51,254 bases of DNA, from NCBI GenBank assembly GCA_910583845.1, contig CAJUAB010000031.1, forward strand, positions 1 through 51,254, given 5' to 3'. Positions 1 through 6,960 of this stretch are shown here, piece after piece. Under the pieces are notes generated by a model. It ran no database searches and was not told the DNA's origin. It worked only from the letters and a program-made list of their open reading frames with translations. Both the position numbers and the translations under genes were made by a program. The number at the start of each line of letters is the position of its first letter. The first letter of the stretch is position 1. The DNA comes from an uncultured Acetatifactor sp. (lineage in GTDB: Bacteria > Bacillota > Clostridia > Lachnospirales > Lachnospiraceae).

Positions 1-2
1 GG

Positions 3-140
3 TACAAGTACCCCGAACTGGACACTTCAAAGCATTGGGCGAAAGTCCCCTCACAGGCGGTCAGCGATATGCTTATGGAAGAATTTCAGAAAATCGAAAA
101 AGAAGAAAAGAAAACAGCGAAAAAGAAAAAACAGAAATAA
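3..140 (+). CDS. C-terminal end of an unidentified protein (5' end outside window)
   Basis: An open frame enters from the left edge and ends at TAA 138-140, giving 45 residues. The last 25 or so are very rich in Lys and Glu and end in a lysine-rich tail. The codons make a plausible soluble protein (it contains SKHWAKVPSQAV) and a terminator follows at once, so this is probably a real gene end. I do not recognise the family. Its position just outside the 3' end of guaA, a known integration target, makes a mobile-element gene possible, but the fragment is too short to show this. Confidence 0.5.
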   Translation, partial: YKYPELDTSKHWAKVPSQAVSDMLMEEFQKIEKEEKKTAKKKKQK

Positions 141-150
141 GCATAAAAAG

Positions 151-200
151 ACCTTGCCAATATTCAGTTTCCATATCTGAAAATCAGCAAGGTTTTTCTT
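151..200 (+). terminator. Rho-independent terminator-like hairpin
   Basis: ACCTTGC (151-157) pairs with GCAAGGT (187-193) and a T-rich run follows (194-202). It lies 10 bases after the stop of the partial gene at 3-140. The large loop could hold a second short helix. Confidence 0.6.
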
Positions 201-318
201 TATGCCATTGATGTAATTATTTAGTGCGTGATGTGAAAAATGTTGCCAAATCGTTGCCAGTGACTAAACAAATTTGTTTGGAAATCGTATAAACACTAGG
301 TTCTTAAAACCCATTTCA

Positions 319-1863
319 TCACTCGAACTCGATCGTTCCAGGCGGCTTGCTGGTCAGATCATAGAACACCCGATTTACTCCTTTGACCTCATTAATGATT
401 CTGCTCATGATCTTTTGCAGTACAGCAAAGGGAATGTCCGCTGCTTCAGCCGTCATGAAATCCACAGTTTTCACGGCACGCAGGGCAATGGCATAATCGT
501 AGGTCCTCTCGTCCCCCATGACGCCCACACTCCTCATGTTTGTCAACGCGGCAAAATACTGGTTTATTTCACGGTCCAGTCCGGCCTGCGCAATTTCCTC
601 CCTGTAGATGGCATCGGCCTCCTGTACGATCTTCACTTTTTCCGCAGTAACCTCTCCCACAATACGGACCCCCAGTCCGGGACCGGGGAAGGGCTGCCGC
701 AGCACCAGACTTTCCGGAATGCCAAGTTCCAATCCGACTTTGCGTACTTCGTCTTTGAACAGGTTGCGCAGAGGTTCAATAATTTCCCGAAAATTCACAT
801 AGTCAGGCAGTCCGCCCACATTGTGGTGGGATTTGATTACAGCGCTCTCTCCGCCCAGACCGCTTTCCACTACATCGGGATAAATTGTACCCTGGGCCAG
901 AAAATCCACGGCACCGATTTTTCTGGCCTCATCCTCAAACACGCGAATAAACTCTTCACCGATGATCTTTCGCTTCTCTTCCGGCTCCGTCACACCTGCC
1001 AATCTGTCATAATAGCGCTCCTGGGCATTGATCCGGACAAAACGCAGGTCAAACTGTCCTTTCTCCCCGAAAATGGCTTCCACCTCGTCGCCCTCGTTCT
1101 TTCTCAGCAATCCGTGATCTACGAACACACAGGTCAACTGTCTACCGATGGCCCTGGATAAAAGGCCTGCCGCCACTGAGGAGTCCACACCGCCGGAGAG
1201 CGCCAGAAGCACTCTGCCGCCGCCGACTTTATTCCGAATCGCCTTGATGGACTCCTCCACAAAGGAGTCCATACTCCAATCGCCGCAGCAGCCACAGATT
1301 CCTCTCACAAAATTGTATAAAATTTTGGAGCCTTCCACTGTGTGCAGTACCTCGGGATGGAACTGGATCGCGTATAATTTTTGCTCCGGACACTCTGCCG
1401 CCGCCACAGGACAATTGGCAGTGGCGGCAATGACTCTGAAGCCAGGAGCCATGCGGGCGATATAATCATTATGGCTCATCCAACAGACGGTATCGGCAGT
1501 AACACCTGCAAACAGAGGAGTGGTATTGTCTACATGGACTTCGGTCTTGCCATACTCCTTCAGCGCCGCGCGCCTCACTTCTCCTCCCAACACCAGAGAC
1601 ATCAGCTGTGCCCCATAGCACAGGCCCAGTACCGGAATGCCGAGACTGAACAATTCCGGCGGGCAGGTGGCAGCGTTCTCCTCATAACAGCTGTTGGGAC
1701 CTCCGGTGAGAATGATGCCCCTGGGATTCATGGCTCGGATTTTATCCAAGTCAGTTTTATAAGAATAAATCTCGCAATATACGTTGCATTCCCTGACCCG
1801 CCTTGCCACCAGCTGGTTGTACTGGCCTCCGAAGTCAATCACTATTACCAGTTCCTTATTCAT
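319..1863 (-). CDS. guaA: GMP synthase (glutamine-hydrolysing)
   Basis: GuaA converts XMP to GMP in the cytoplasm, using ATP and ammonia released from glutamine. The 514-residue length is normal for the family. The N-terminal class I glutaminase half is complete, with the nucleophile Cys in GLCYGAQ and the His-Glu pair in FHPEV. The ATP-pyrophosphatase half carries the P-loop SGGVDSS, then QGTIYPDVVES, KSHHNVGGLP and RQPFPGPGLGVR, and the dimerisation domain ends in PPGTIEFE. I start at ATG 1863 because GAGGAGG lies just upstream; the in-frame start 15 bases earlier would include the ribosome binding site. A near-consensus promoter sits at 1909-1937. The gene is monocistronic and its 3' end faces the left-hand partial gene. 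A second, shortened GuaA paralogue lies at 2813-4105. Confidence 0.97.
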   Translation of the reverse strand: MNKELVIVIDFGGQYNQLVARRVRECNVYCEIYSYKTDLDKIRAMNPRGIILTGGPNSCYEENAATCPPELFSLGIPVLGLCYGAQLMSLVLGGEVRRAALKEYGKTEVHVDNTTPLFAGVTADTVCWMSHNDYIARMAPGFRVIAATANCPVAAAECPEQKLYAIQFHPEVLHTVEGSKILYNFVRGICGCCGDWSMDSFVEESIKAIRNKVGGGRVLLALSGGVDSSVAAGLLSRAIGRQLTCVFVDHGLLRKNEGDEVEAIFGEKGQFDLRFVRINAQERYYDRLAGVTEPEEKRKIIGEEFIRVFEDEARKIGAVDFLAQGTIYPDVVESGLGGESAVIKSHHNVGGLPDYVNFREIIEPLRNLFKDEVRKVGLELGIPESLVLRQPFPGPGLGVRIVGEVTAEKVKIVQEADAIYREEIAQAGLDREINQYFAALTNMRSVGVMGDERTYDYAIALRAVKTVDFMTAEAADIPFAVLQKIMSRIINEVKGVNRVFYDLTSKPPGTIEFE

Positions 1864-1908
1864 GCTTGTCCTCCTCATTAGAGTTCTGTCCTCTCTGAAA
1901 TATATATC

Positions 1909-1937
1909 ATTATACTTTTATCCCCCTGTAAAGTCAA
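1909..1937 (-). promoter_or_regulatory. Sigma-A-type promoter of guaA
   Basis: Reading the minus strand, TTGACT (1937-1932) is followed by a 17-base spacer and TATAAT (1914-1909), about 45 bases before the guaA ATG. There is no room for a riboswitch aptamer between promoter and start codon, and none is seen. Confidence 0.8.
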
Positions 1938-1977
1938 AGGAAAATACAGATATTTCGCGTCATAAAATGCAGGACAC

Positions 1978-2009
1978 AAAAACCACCACAGATTTCTCTG
2001 TAGTGGTTT
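1978..2009 (-). terminator. Terminator of spoIIID
   Basis: An inverted repeat, AAACCAC-CACAGA against TCTGTAGTGGTTT, with a short loop and a T-run on the minus strand, begins about 20 bases after the spoIIID stop codon. It separates spoIIID from guaA, which is transcribed in the same direction. Confidence 0.8.
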
Positions 2010-2028
2010 GGCCGCGCAATAAGTGATT

Positions 2029-2286
2029 TCATACCACATGCTGGTGCATGTATTTCTCTTTGGTTGCCAGCCCGCCCCGGATATGGCGCTCCGATTTGTT
2101 CACATCCAGCACTTTCCGGGCTTCCTTTGCCAGGTTGGGGTTGATCTGCATGAGCCGGTCCGTTACGTCCTTATGTACAGTGCTCTTGCTGACGCCAAAT
2201 TCCCGGGCTGTCTGTCTGACTGTGGCGTTGTGGTCAACGATATAATTGGCGATGCTGATCGCACGCTCTTCGATATAATCCTTCAA
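2029..2286 (-). CDS. spoIIID: Sporulation transcriptional regulator SpoIIID
   Basis: This 85-residue protein matches SpoIIID in size and sequence: an N-terminal IEERAISIANYIV segment, a helix-turn-helix (VRQTAREFGVSKSTVHKDVT, about residues 23-42) and a basic tail after NPNLAKEARKVL. SpoIIID is the DNA-binding protein that retunes the sigma-E regulon in the mother cell during sporulation. The start is a TTG (2284-2286) preceded by GAGGGG at a good distance; no ATG fits better. A sigma-E-like promoter lies upstream at 2315-2343, as expected from the known control of this gene in Bacillus. A terminator follows at 1978-2009. Confidence 0.95.
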   Translation of the reverse strand: MKDYIEERAISIANYIVDHNATVRQTAREFGVSKSTVHKDVTDRLMQINPNLAKEARKVLDVNKSERHIRGGLATKEKYMHQHVV

Positions 2287-2314
2287 AGGTAATCCCCTCA
2301 GAACACTTTTATAC

Positions 2315-2343
2315 AGTGTATGAAGGGGGGCGGGGAGTTATGC
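2315..2343 (-). promoter_or_regulatory. Sigma-E-type promoter of spoIIID
   Basis: On the minus strand, GCATAAC (2343-2337) and CATACACT (2322-2315) are separated by 14 bases. This fits the mother-cell sigma-E pattern (ATA-type -35, CATACA-type -10) better than sigma-A. It lies 28 bases before the TTG start. Confidence 0.7.
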
Positions 2344-2812
2344 CCTCCGGCTTGCGTTTTCCCCATGCCTTTCTGTCCTGTAAGGAAGTCCGGCTTGTTA
2401 CATCTCCGCCCTGTTTGCTGCGTAAAAATAACATGCCGGCAATGCGGAGGCTACCCGGATACAAGGGAAACGCGTACGCGTCTCATGCGAGAGTAACTTG
2501 TATCTTGTAAAACGCCTATGGGTACGCTATAATATTTTTGTAGAGTCGGATTGCCGCATATTCAAAATTGGATTTCTTTTGACATATCGGCCTGTATGAA
2601 ATACAAACTGCTTAACTGGTCTGAATTTTCCGTATTGGGGGGGGGCAGGACAAACGGCCGTATTCCCGGACTTTGGCAGGCAGTGAGAAATTTTGCTTTG
2701 CGGCATCAAAAGACAGGGATAGGCAGTTGTGCAAGGATACAGTTGCTGCGATGATTACATCGGAACATGTGGCATATGTCCGAGTCAAAACAAGAAAAGG
2801 AGACCACCACTG
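2344..2812 (+). promoter_or_regulatory. Promoter and long leader of the guaA paralogue
   Basis: TTGTAA (2505-2510), a 17-base spacer and TATAAT (2528-2533) form a good plus-strand promoter, implying a leader of about 270 bases before the ATG at 2813. The leader contains a nine-G run near 2638-2646 and no protein-coding frame I trust. I found no purine, preQ1 or other riboswitch consensus in it. Between 2344 and 2504 I see nothing recognisable. Confidence 0.6.
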
Positions 2813-4105
2813 ATGAAACAGGACGTAATTGTAATACTGGACTTGGGAAGTACGCAGAACACGGTAGTTGCCCGTGAAATCCGCAGCCTGGGCGTATACA
2901 GTGAGATTCATCCTCATGATATCACCGCGGAGGAGCTGCGCGCTATTTCCAATGTAAAAGGCATCATACTGAATGGCGGTGAAAACCGCATCGTAGACGG
3001 AAAAGCTGTCGAGGTAAGGACGGAGCTGTATGATTTGGATTACCCCATGATTTCCATTGATTATCCTCAGTCAAAATGCGGCACACAGCTGACCGGCCTT
3101 CCAGACAGTGAGCAGTTGAGAAAATTTGTTTTTGAGGACTGTAAAGCTCAGGCAAACTGGAATATGAAGAATTTTATTGAAGATCAGATTGAACTGATCC
3201 GCCGCCAGGTAAAAGACAGGAAGGTGTTGCTGGCGCTGTCCGGCGGCGTGGACTCCTCTGTGGTGGCCGCCCTGCTGATCAAGGCTATCGGCCAGCAGTT
3301 GGTGTGCGTGCATGTAAACCATGGTTTGATGCGCAAAAATGAGTCTGAGAGCGTAGTAAAAGTTTTTCGGGACGAGCTTCATGCCAACTTGATCTATGTG
3401 GACGCGTCCGAACGTTTTCTGGGCAAACTGGAAAATGTGTCTGATCCGGAACAGAAGCGAAAAATCATCGGCGGCGAGTTTATCCGTGTCTTTGAGGAGG
3501 AGGCCAGAAAGCTGGAGGGAATCGACTTCCTGGGACAGGGAACTATCTATCCGGATATCATCGAGAGCGGAACCAAGACGGCAAAGATGGTAAAATCCCA
3601 CCACAATGTGGGAGGGCTTCCGGAGGATCTGCAGTTTGAGCTGGTGGAGCCGTTGAAACAGCTTTTCAAGGATGAGGTACGTGCCTGCGGCGTGGAGTTG
3701 GGTCTTCCTCATGATATGGTTTACCGCCAGCCTTTCCCCGGTCCCGGTCTGGGTGTGAGATGCCTGGGAGCCATCACCAGGGACAGGTTAGAGGCGGTGC
3801 GGGAATCCGATGCCATACTGCGGGAAGAGTTTGCAAGGGCCGGACTGGATAAGAAAGTATGGCAGTATTTTACGGTGGTGCCGGATTTCAAATCGGTAGG
3901 CATGAAAAACAATGCCAGAGTGTTTGAATATATGGTGATCATCCGGGCCATCAACACCGTGGATGCCATGACTGCCTCCGTGCAGAAGGTGGATTGGACT
4001 GTGCTGGAGCGGATAACAGAGAGGATATTGGCGGAGGTGGAGAATGTGAATCGGGTTTGCTATGATATGAGTCCTAAGCCGCCGGCCACAATCGAATTTG
4101 AGTGA
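2813..4105 (+). CDS. GuaA paralogue with a shortened glutaminase domain lacking catalytic residues
   Basis: This 430-residue protein matches GMP synthase through the ATP-pyrophosphatase and dimerisation domains: SGGVDSS, QGTIYPDIIES, KSHHNVGGLP, RQPFPGPGLGVR and the ending PPATIEFE are all present. The N-terminal glutaminase half is cut from about 190 residues to about 110. Where the neighbouring GuaA has LGLCYGAQ, this protein has ISIDYPQS, so the nucleophile Cys is gone, and the segment with the His-Glu pair is deleted. It rejoins the family at FVFEDCKAQANW. The frame is intact and the gene has its own promoter and an AAGGAG site before ATG 2813, so it is not an obvious pseudogene. It should be able to adenylate XMP or a related substrate but needs free ammonia or another amidotransferase. 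A Nudix gene follows 27 bases later. Confidence 0.9.
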   Translation: MKQDVIVILDLGSTQNTVVAREIRSLGVYSEIHPHDITAEELRAISNVKGIILNGGENRIVDGKAVEVRTELYDLDYPMISIDYPQSKCGTQLTGLPDSEQLRKFVFEDCKAQANWNMKNFIEDQIELIRRQVKDRKVLLALSGGVDSSVVAALLIKAIGQQLVCVHVNHGLMRKNESESVVKVFRDELHANLIYVDASERFLGKLENVSDPEQKRKIIGGEFIRVFEEEARKLEGIDFLGQGTIYPDIIESGTKTAKMVKSHHNVGGLPEDLQFELVEPLKQLFKDEVRACGVELGLPHDMVYRQPFPGPGLGVRCLGAITRDRLEAVRESDAILREEFARAGLDKKVWQYFTVVPDFKSVGMKNNARVFEYMVIIRAINTVDAMTASVQKVDWTVLERITERILAEVENVNRVCYDMSPKPPATIEFE

Positions 4106-4132
4106 TGAATCCCCAGGGGAAGGTCAAACAAA

Positions 4133-4699
4133 ATGGGAAACAATACGAGATGGAAAACGGTCAGCCAGGAATATGTGGTTAATTCACCTTTTATTAAGTT
4201 GCGTAAGGATGTGTGCGTTACAGATGAACAAGATGTAATAGATGACTATTATGTTTGCGAATTCCCCAACTGGGTTAATGTTGTGGCAGTAACTCCACAA
4301 AATGAAGTGATACTTGTCAGAGAATACAGGTATCCGATTGGTGAAGACGCCACAGCTGTTCCTGCTGGAAAAGTTGAGGATGGAGAGAAAGAAATGGATG
4401 CCGCGGCAAGGGAGCTGAAAGAAGAAACCGGATTTTGTACAAAGGATGATTTTGTTTTCTTGGGCAGCTTTTATACAAATGCGGCAAACGCCACAAATAA
4501 AGTCTTTACTTATCTGGCTACAAATGTTGAACAAGTAGCAGATCCTGAAAAAGCTGTGGGCGAAAAAACCGAAGTAGAAAAAATGACATGGGCAGAAATA
4601 GGAATGGCAATCCAATCGGGAACCATTAATCAGGTTTTCTCTGTGTTGGCATTACAATTGGCGGAAAGTTATCTCAGAGAAAAAGAAAGGCGAATTTAG
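4133..4699 (+). CDS. Nudix hydrolase, ADP-ribose pyrophosphatase type
   Basis: A 188-residue protein with a complete Nudix box starting at GKVEDGEKE and ending RELKEETGF (GX5EX7REUXEEXGU fits exactly), within about residues 79-101. The upstream VREYRYPIGED segment is typical of the ADP-ribose/NudF-like branch, which splits nucleoside diphosphate derivatives in the cytoplasm with a divalent metal. The gene starts 27 bases after the stop of the GuaA paralogue, with a GGGGAAGG site, and no terminator lies between them, so the two are probably co-transcribed. The substrate cannot be read from sequence; the pairing suggests a guanine-nucleotide link, but this is inference. Confidence 0.9.
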   Translation: MGNNTRWKTVSQEYVVNSPFIKLRKDVCVTDEQDVIDDYYVCEFPNWVNVVAVTPQNEVILVREYRYPIGEDATAVPAGKVEDGEKEMDAAARELKEETGFCTKDDFVFLGSFYTNAANATNKVFTYLATNVEQVADPEKAVGEKTEVEKMTWAEIGMAIQSGTINQVFSVLALQLAESYLREKERRI

Positions 4700-4837
4700 A
4701 GCGCTGGGCAAAAGGACGTTGGAAGATAATCGTCCTGTAACTCTGTTATGTCCGCCGCCATGGAAACCGGGGCCGGACAGACAGACCGAGTGACAGGCCG
4801 GATGAGGACAGCACATCCATTTTGCACCTTTTACATT

Positions 4838-4866
4838 TTGCATATTTCACGCTGGCAATATACAAT
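4838..4866 (+). promoter_or_regulatory. Sigma-A-type promoter of the CbiT-like gene
   Basis: TTGCAT (4838-4843), a 17-base spacer and TACAAT (4861-4866) lie 44 bases before ATG 4910. Confidence 0.65.
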
Positions 4867-4909
4867 AAAGAAAGTACTAAAAATATACCTGCAAAAAGGG
4901 GGCCTATCT

Positions 4910-5818
4910 ATGGAAAAACAAATTTTTACCAATGACGTAATCCTGTCCTGGCTGCAATACTATTCCCAGAACACCACCATTGATCTGGAGCATGTGAAAA
5001 TCATTGATATCACCAGAAAAAACAAGAATGTGATACCCACGGTGGAGGCGCACAAGACCACGCTGGTGTTTACCAACGCCGGCATCAACGATATCTTCTA
5101 CCGACTGTGGAATGCGGGTCTGGGAGAATGTGAGGTCTGGTATAACGAAGGTTCCGACCCCAGCGGCCAGATCCTGCACAAACAGGTCAAGGATATGATC
5201 GACCGGGGCATCAACGCCTCCGCCGGAATGCTGATTCTCAATCCCAATGCCCGCAACACTGCCAAAATCGGACTGAACAATGAGCTGTTGCAGCGGGGCT
5301 CCATTCAATATGTGGGCAGCGAGATCCGGGCCATCATCCTGAACAGGATGGCCGTTGACCCCCAGGACGACCTGGTGGTGATCGGCGGAGAAAGCATAGC
5401 CATTGAAGCAGCACTGATCGCCGCGGAAGGTTCCGTCACCGCTGTGGAGTACAGCCAGGCAGACCGGGCTACTCTGGAGGATAATGTGGCACATTTTGAT
5501 CTGCACAATGTGAAGATTATAGACCATGTGGATGCCGACAGCATGAAAAACTGTCCCATCCCCTCCTTGGTTTTCCTGGTTGCCTCCGCCAGCACTGACC
5601 AGGAACTGACATATCTGACCGACATCAATCCCAACATCAATGTGGTGATATATACCCTGGACTTCAAGACAGCCGCCAGCCTGCCAGCCACACTGAACGC
5701 CCTGGGCCTGAACGATGTGGATACCATTCAGGTGTCCGTATCCAAGCTGGGCAGCAACAATACTTTTAAAACAGATCCCGCTCCCTGGATTATCACGGCC
5801 AGATCAAGGGAAAACTGA
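4910..5818 (+). CDS. Orphan CbiT-like (precorrin methyltransferase family) protein
   Basis: The 302-residue protein resembles the CbiE-CbiT pair of cobalamin synthesis. The best match is in the second half (about residues 125-235): RGSIQYVGSEIRAIILNRM, then VVIGGESIAIEAALIA and VTAVEYSQADRATLEDNVAHF, which follow the layout of the CbiT SAM-binding fold. The SAM loop is unusual, with GGES where CbiT enzymes have a GxGxG-type loop, so methyltransferase activity is uncertain. The first 120 residues may be a reduced CbiE-like half. No other cobalamin genes are nearby, so a role outside corrin synthesis is likely. The start is ATG 4910 with an AAAAAGGGGG site; it has its own promoter. Confidence 0.65.
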   Translation: MEKQIFTNDVILSWLQYYSQNTTIDLEHVKIIDITRKNKNVIPTVEAHKTTLVFTNAGINDIFYRLWNAGLGECEVWYNEGSDPSGQILHKQVKDMIDRGINASAGMLILNPNARNTAKIGLNNELLQRGSIQYVGSEIRAIILNRMAVDPQDDLVVIGGESIAIEAALIAAEGSVTAVEYSQADRATLEDNVAHFDLHNVKIIDHVDADSMKNCPIPSLVFLVASASTDQELTYLTDINPNINVVIYTLDFKTAASLPATLNALGLNDVDTIQVSVSKLGSNNTFKTDPAPWIITARSREN

Positions 5819-5876
5819 CAGGTTCGTCAGAAAATGCAACTGATTTTCCCTGCCATAATACTGACATAAAACCCTT

Positions 5877-5908
5877 GCCATATTGGTTCAGTTTCTGCCC
5901 AATATGGC
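5877..5908. terminator. Hairpin between the CbiT-like gene and tRNA-Lys
   Basis: GCCATATTGG pairs perfectly with CCAATATGGC. No clear T-run follows on the plus strand; a short TTTT lies downstream on the minus strand. It may end transcripts from both sides, but the call is weak. Confidence 0.4.
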
Positions 5909-5959
5909 GCAAAATGGTACGAAACCCGAACTACTGCGAATGAATTTCACACCATAGAC

Positions 5960-6031
5960 TGCGGCCGGAGGGATTTGAACCCTCGTCTTACAGATTAAAA
6001 GTCTGCCATTCTACCGTTGAACTACGACCGC
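5960..6031 (-). tRNA. tRNA-Lys (anticodon UUU)
   Basis: A 72-base cloverleaf on the minus strand. The acceptor GCGGTCG pairs with CGGCCGC (one G-U) with discriminator A. The D arm is GTTC/GAAT. The anticodon stem GCAGA/TCTGT encloses loop CTTTTAA with anticodon TTT. The T arm GAGGG/CCCTC encloses TTCAAAT. CCA is not encoded. Confidence 0.95.
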
Positions 6032-6049
6032 GGATGCCTTGCAGCCAGT

Positions 6050-6087
6050 GCGCGCCATCACTCCACAGAATGTGGCTGATGACGCGC
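6050..6087. repeat. Long imperfect hairpin between tRNA-Lys and the HTH gene
   Basis: Two arms of 17-18 bases (start GCGCGCCATCA, end TGATGACGCGC) with a three-base loop and about two mismatches. No T-run follows, so it is not a standard terminator. It could be a processing site of the tRNA precursor or an intergenic palindrome. Confidence 0.5.
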
Positions 6088-6121
6088 TCTTCACAAGCTG
6101 TCGGAATTTTCCCAACTATTT

Positions 6122-6373
6122 CTAAGCACTGGCTGCGGCCTGTACCTGCCGCACAGCCAGGATATCCTCTATATGGACGTCAAATACTGCCGCCAGCACC
6201 AACAGGTTATCCACCGTGGGTAATGCCGTGCCATGCTGCCACTTGTAGATCGCCTGAGGAGTCGCAAATCCGAAGATCTCCTGTAAATCCCTGACGGTCA
6301 TCCCTCTGGCATCCCGCAGCCTCGCAATGTTTTGTCCTGTTGCCACCAGATCGATGGCGGGTATCTGTCTCAT
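6122..6373 (-). CDS. Small XRE-family helix-turn-helix regulator
   Basis: This 83-residue protein is almost entirely an XRE-type DNA-binding domain: IARLRDARGMTVRDLQEIFG, then ATPQAIYKWQHGTALPTVDNL, the usual scanning and recognition helices, then LLVLAAVFDVHIEDIL. It probably binds DNA as a dimer; the target is unknown. I start at ATG 6373, where AAGGAGG lies seven bases upstream; a longer frame continues upstream but runs through the ribosome binding site and looks non-coding. It lies upstream of tRNA-Lys on the same strand. A terminator-like hairpin at 6461-6499 separates it from a small open frame further upstream. Confidence 0.85.
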   Translation of the reverse strand: MRQIPAIDLVATGQNIARLRDARGMTVRDLQEIFGFATPQAIYKWQHGTALPTVDNLLVLAAVFDVHIEDILAVRQVQAAASA

Positions 6374-6460
6374 CTCAAACCTCCTTGTTTTCCCTCCCCC
6401 TACAACCGGGAATTGCTTTAGCAGCGGAATCCACGCTCTGCGAAAATGCCGTTGCCCTAA

Positions 6461-6499
6461 ATAAAATAACCGCCTATCTCCTACAAGATAAGCGGTTTT
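6461..6499 (-). terminator. Terminator-like hairpin upstream of the HTH gene
   Basis: AACCGC-TATCT pairs with AGATA-GCGGTT with one bulge. On the minus strand it is followed by TTATTTTATTT, on the plus strand by TTTT. It could end the transcript that starts at the promoter 6732-6760. Confidence 0.5.
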
Positions 6500-6535
6500 C
6501 ACTCCCATGCATCTATTCCGAACCCCTCCGGAATC

Positions 6536-6700
6536 CTATCCGGCCAGTTTCTGCATACACTTCTGTTCTCGCTCCATCCTGTAAAAGCATAGCAAATGAA
6601 AGCTCTGATATCTTGTCAGCGCTTTAAGACTTGCCTGTTTCTCACGTCCCGGAATCAAATATATGCTTAACATGGCTCTTTTCCTTTCCCTCTGGTCCAT
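6536..6700 (-). CDS. Possible small basic protein, 54 residues, unrecognised
   Basis: A minus-strand frame begins MDQRERKRAMLSIYLIPG and ends TAG at 6536. An internal ATG at 6673 has AAGGA upstream and would give 45 residues. A promoter-like pair (6732-6760) lies upstream and a terminator-like hairpin downstream (6461-6499), which is why I list it. I do not recognise the product. It could be a remnant of a longer gene. Confidence 0.3.
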   Translation of the reverse strand: MDQRERKRAMLSIYLIPGREKQASLKALTRYQSFHLLCFYRMEREQKCMQKLAG

Positions 6701-6731
6701 ACAATAACCAACTTATTCCTATTCTGTATCT

Positions 6732-6760
6732 ACTATAACATACTCCATCTCATTTGTCAT
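6732..6760 (-). promoter_or_regulatory. Sigma-A-type promoter
   Basis: On the minus strand, ATGACA (6760-6755), a 17-base spacer and TATAGT (6737-6732). It would drive the small frame at 6536-6700 and perhaps the HTH gene. Confidence 0.5.
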
Positions 6761-6960
6761 TATACCGGGAGTATAAATGCAAAAAATCTTTCTCTTTCAG
6801 CAAGCTCACAACCTGCTCCATCTGCCTTACTTTTTCCGTCCGCGTCGCCACCATTTTCGTTTATCCGGATGCTCTTTTTGAATCCTCCTCAATCATTCCT
6901 GCAATCAGATGTCCGCAAAACTCTTGCTTTTGCATTATATCAATAGTATTATTATTTTAT

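Noticed and set aside
3..140. Integrase C-terminus
   Set aside because: The position at guaA suggests it, but the residues do not show the tyrosine-recombinase ending or a serine-recombinase tail.
274..1161. Long open frame on the plus strand opposite guaA
   Set aside because: It is the antisense shadow of a clearly conserved gene; it has no ribosome binding site and low-quality composition.
2505..2812. Riboswitch in the leader of the guaA paralogue
   Set aside because: A leader of 270 bases before a purine gene invites this, but I found no purine-, preQ1- or PRPP-type conserved core.
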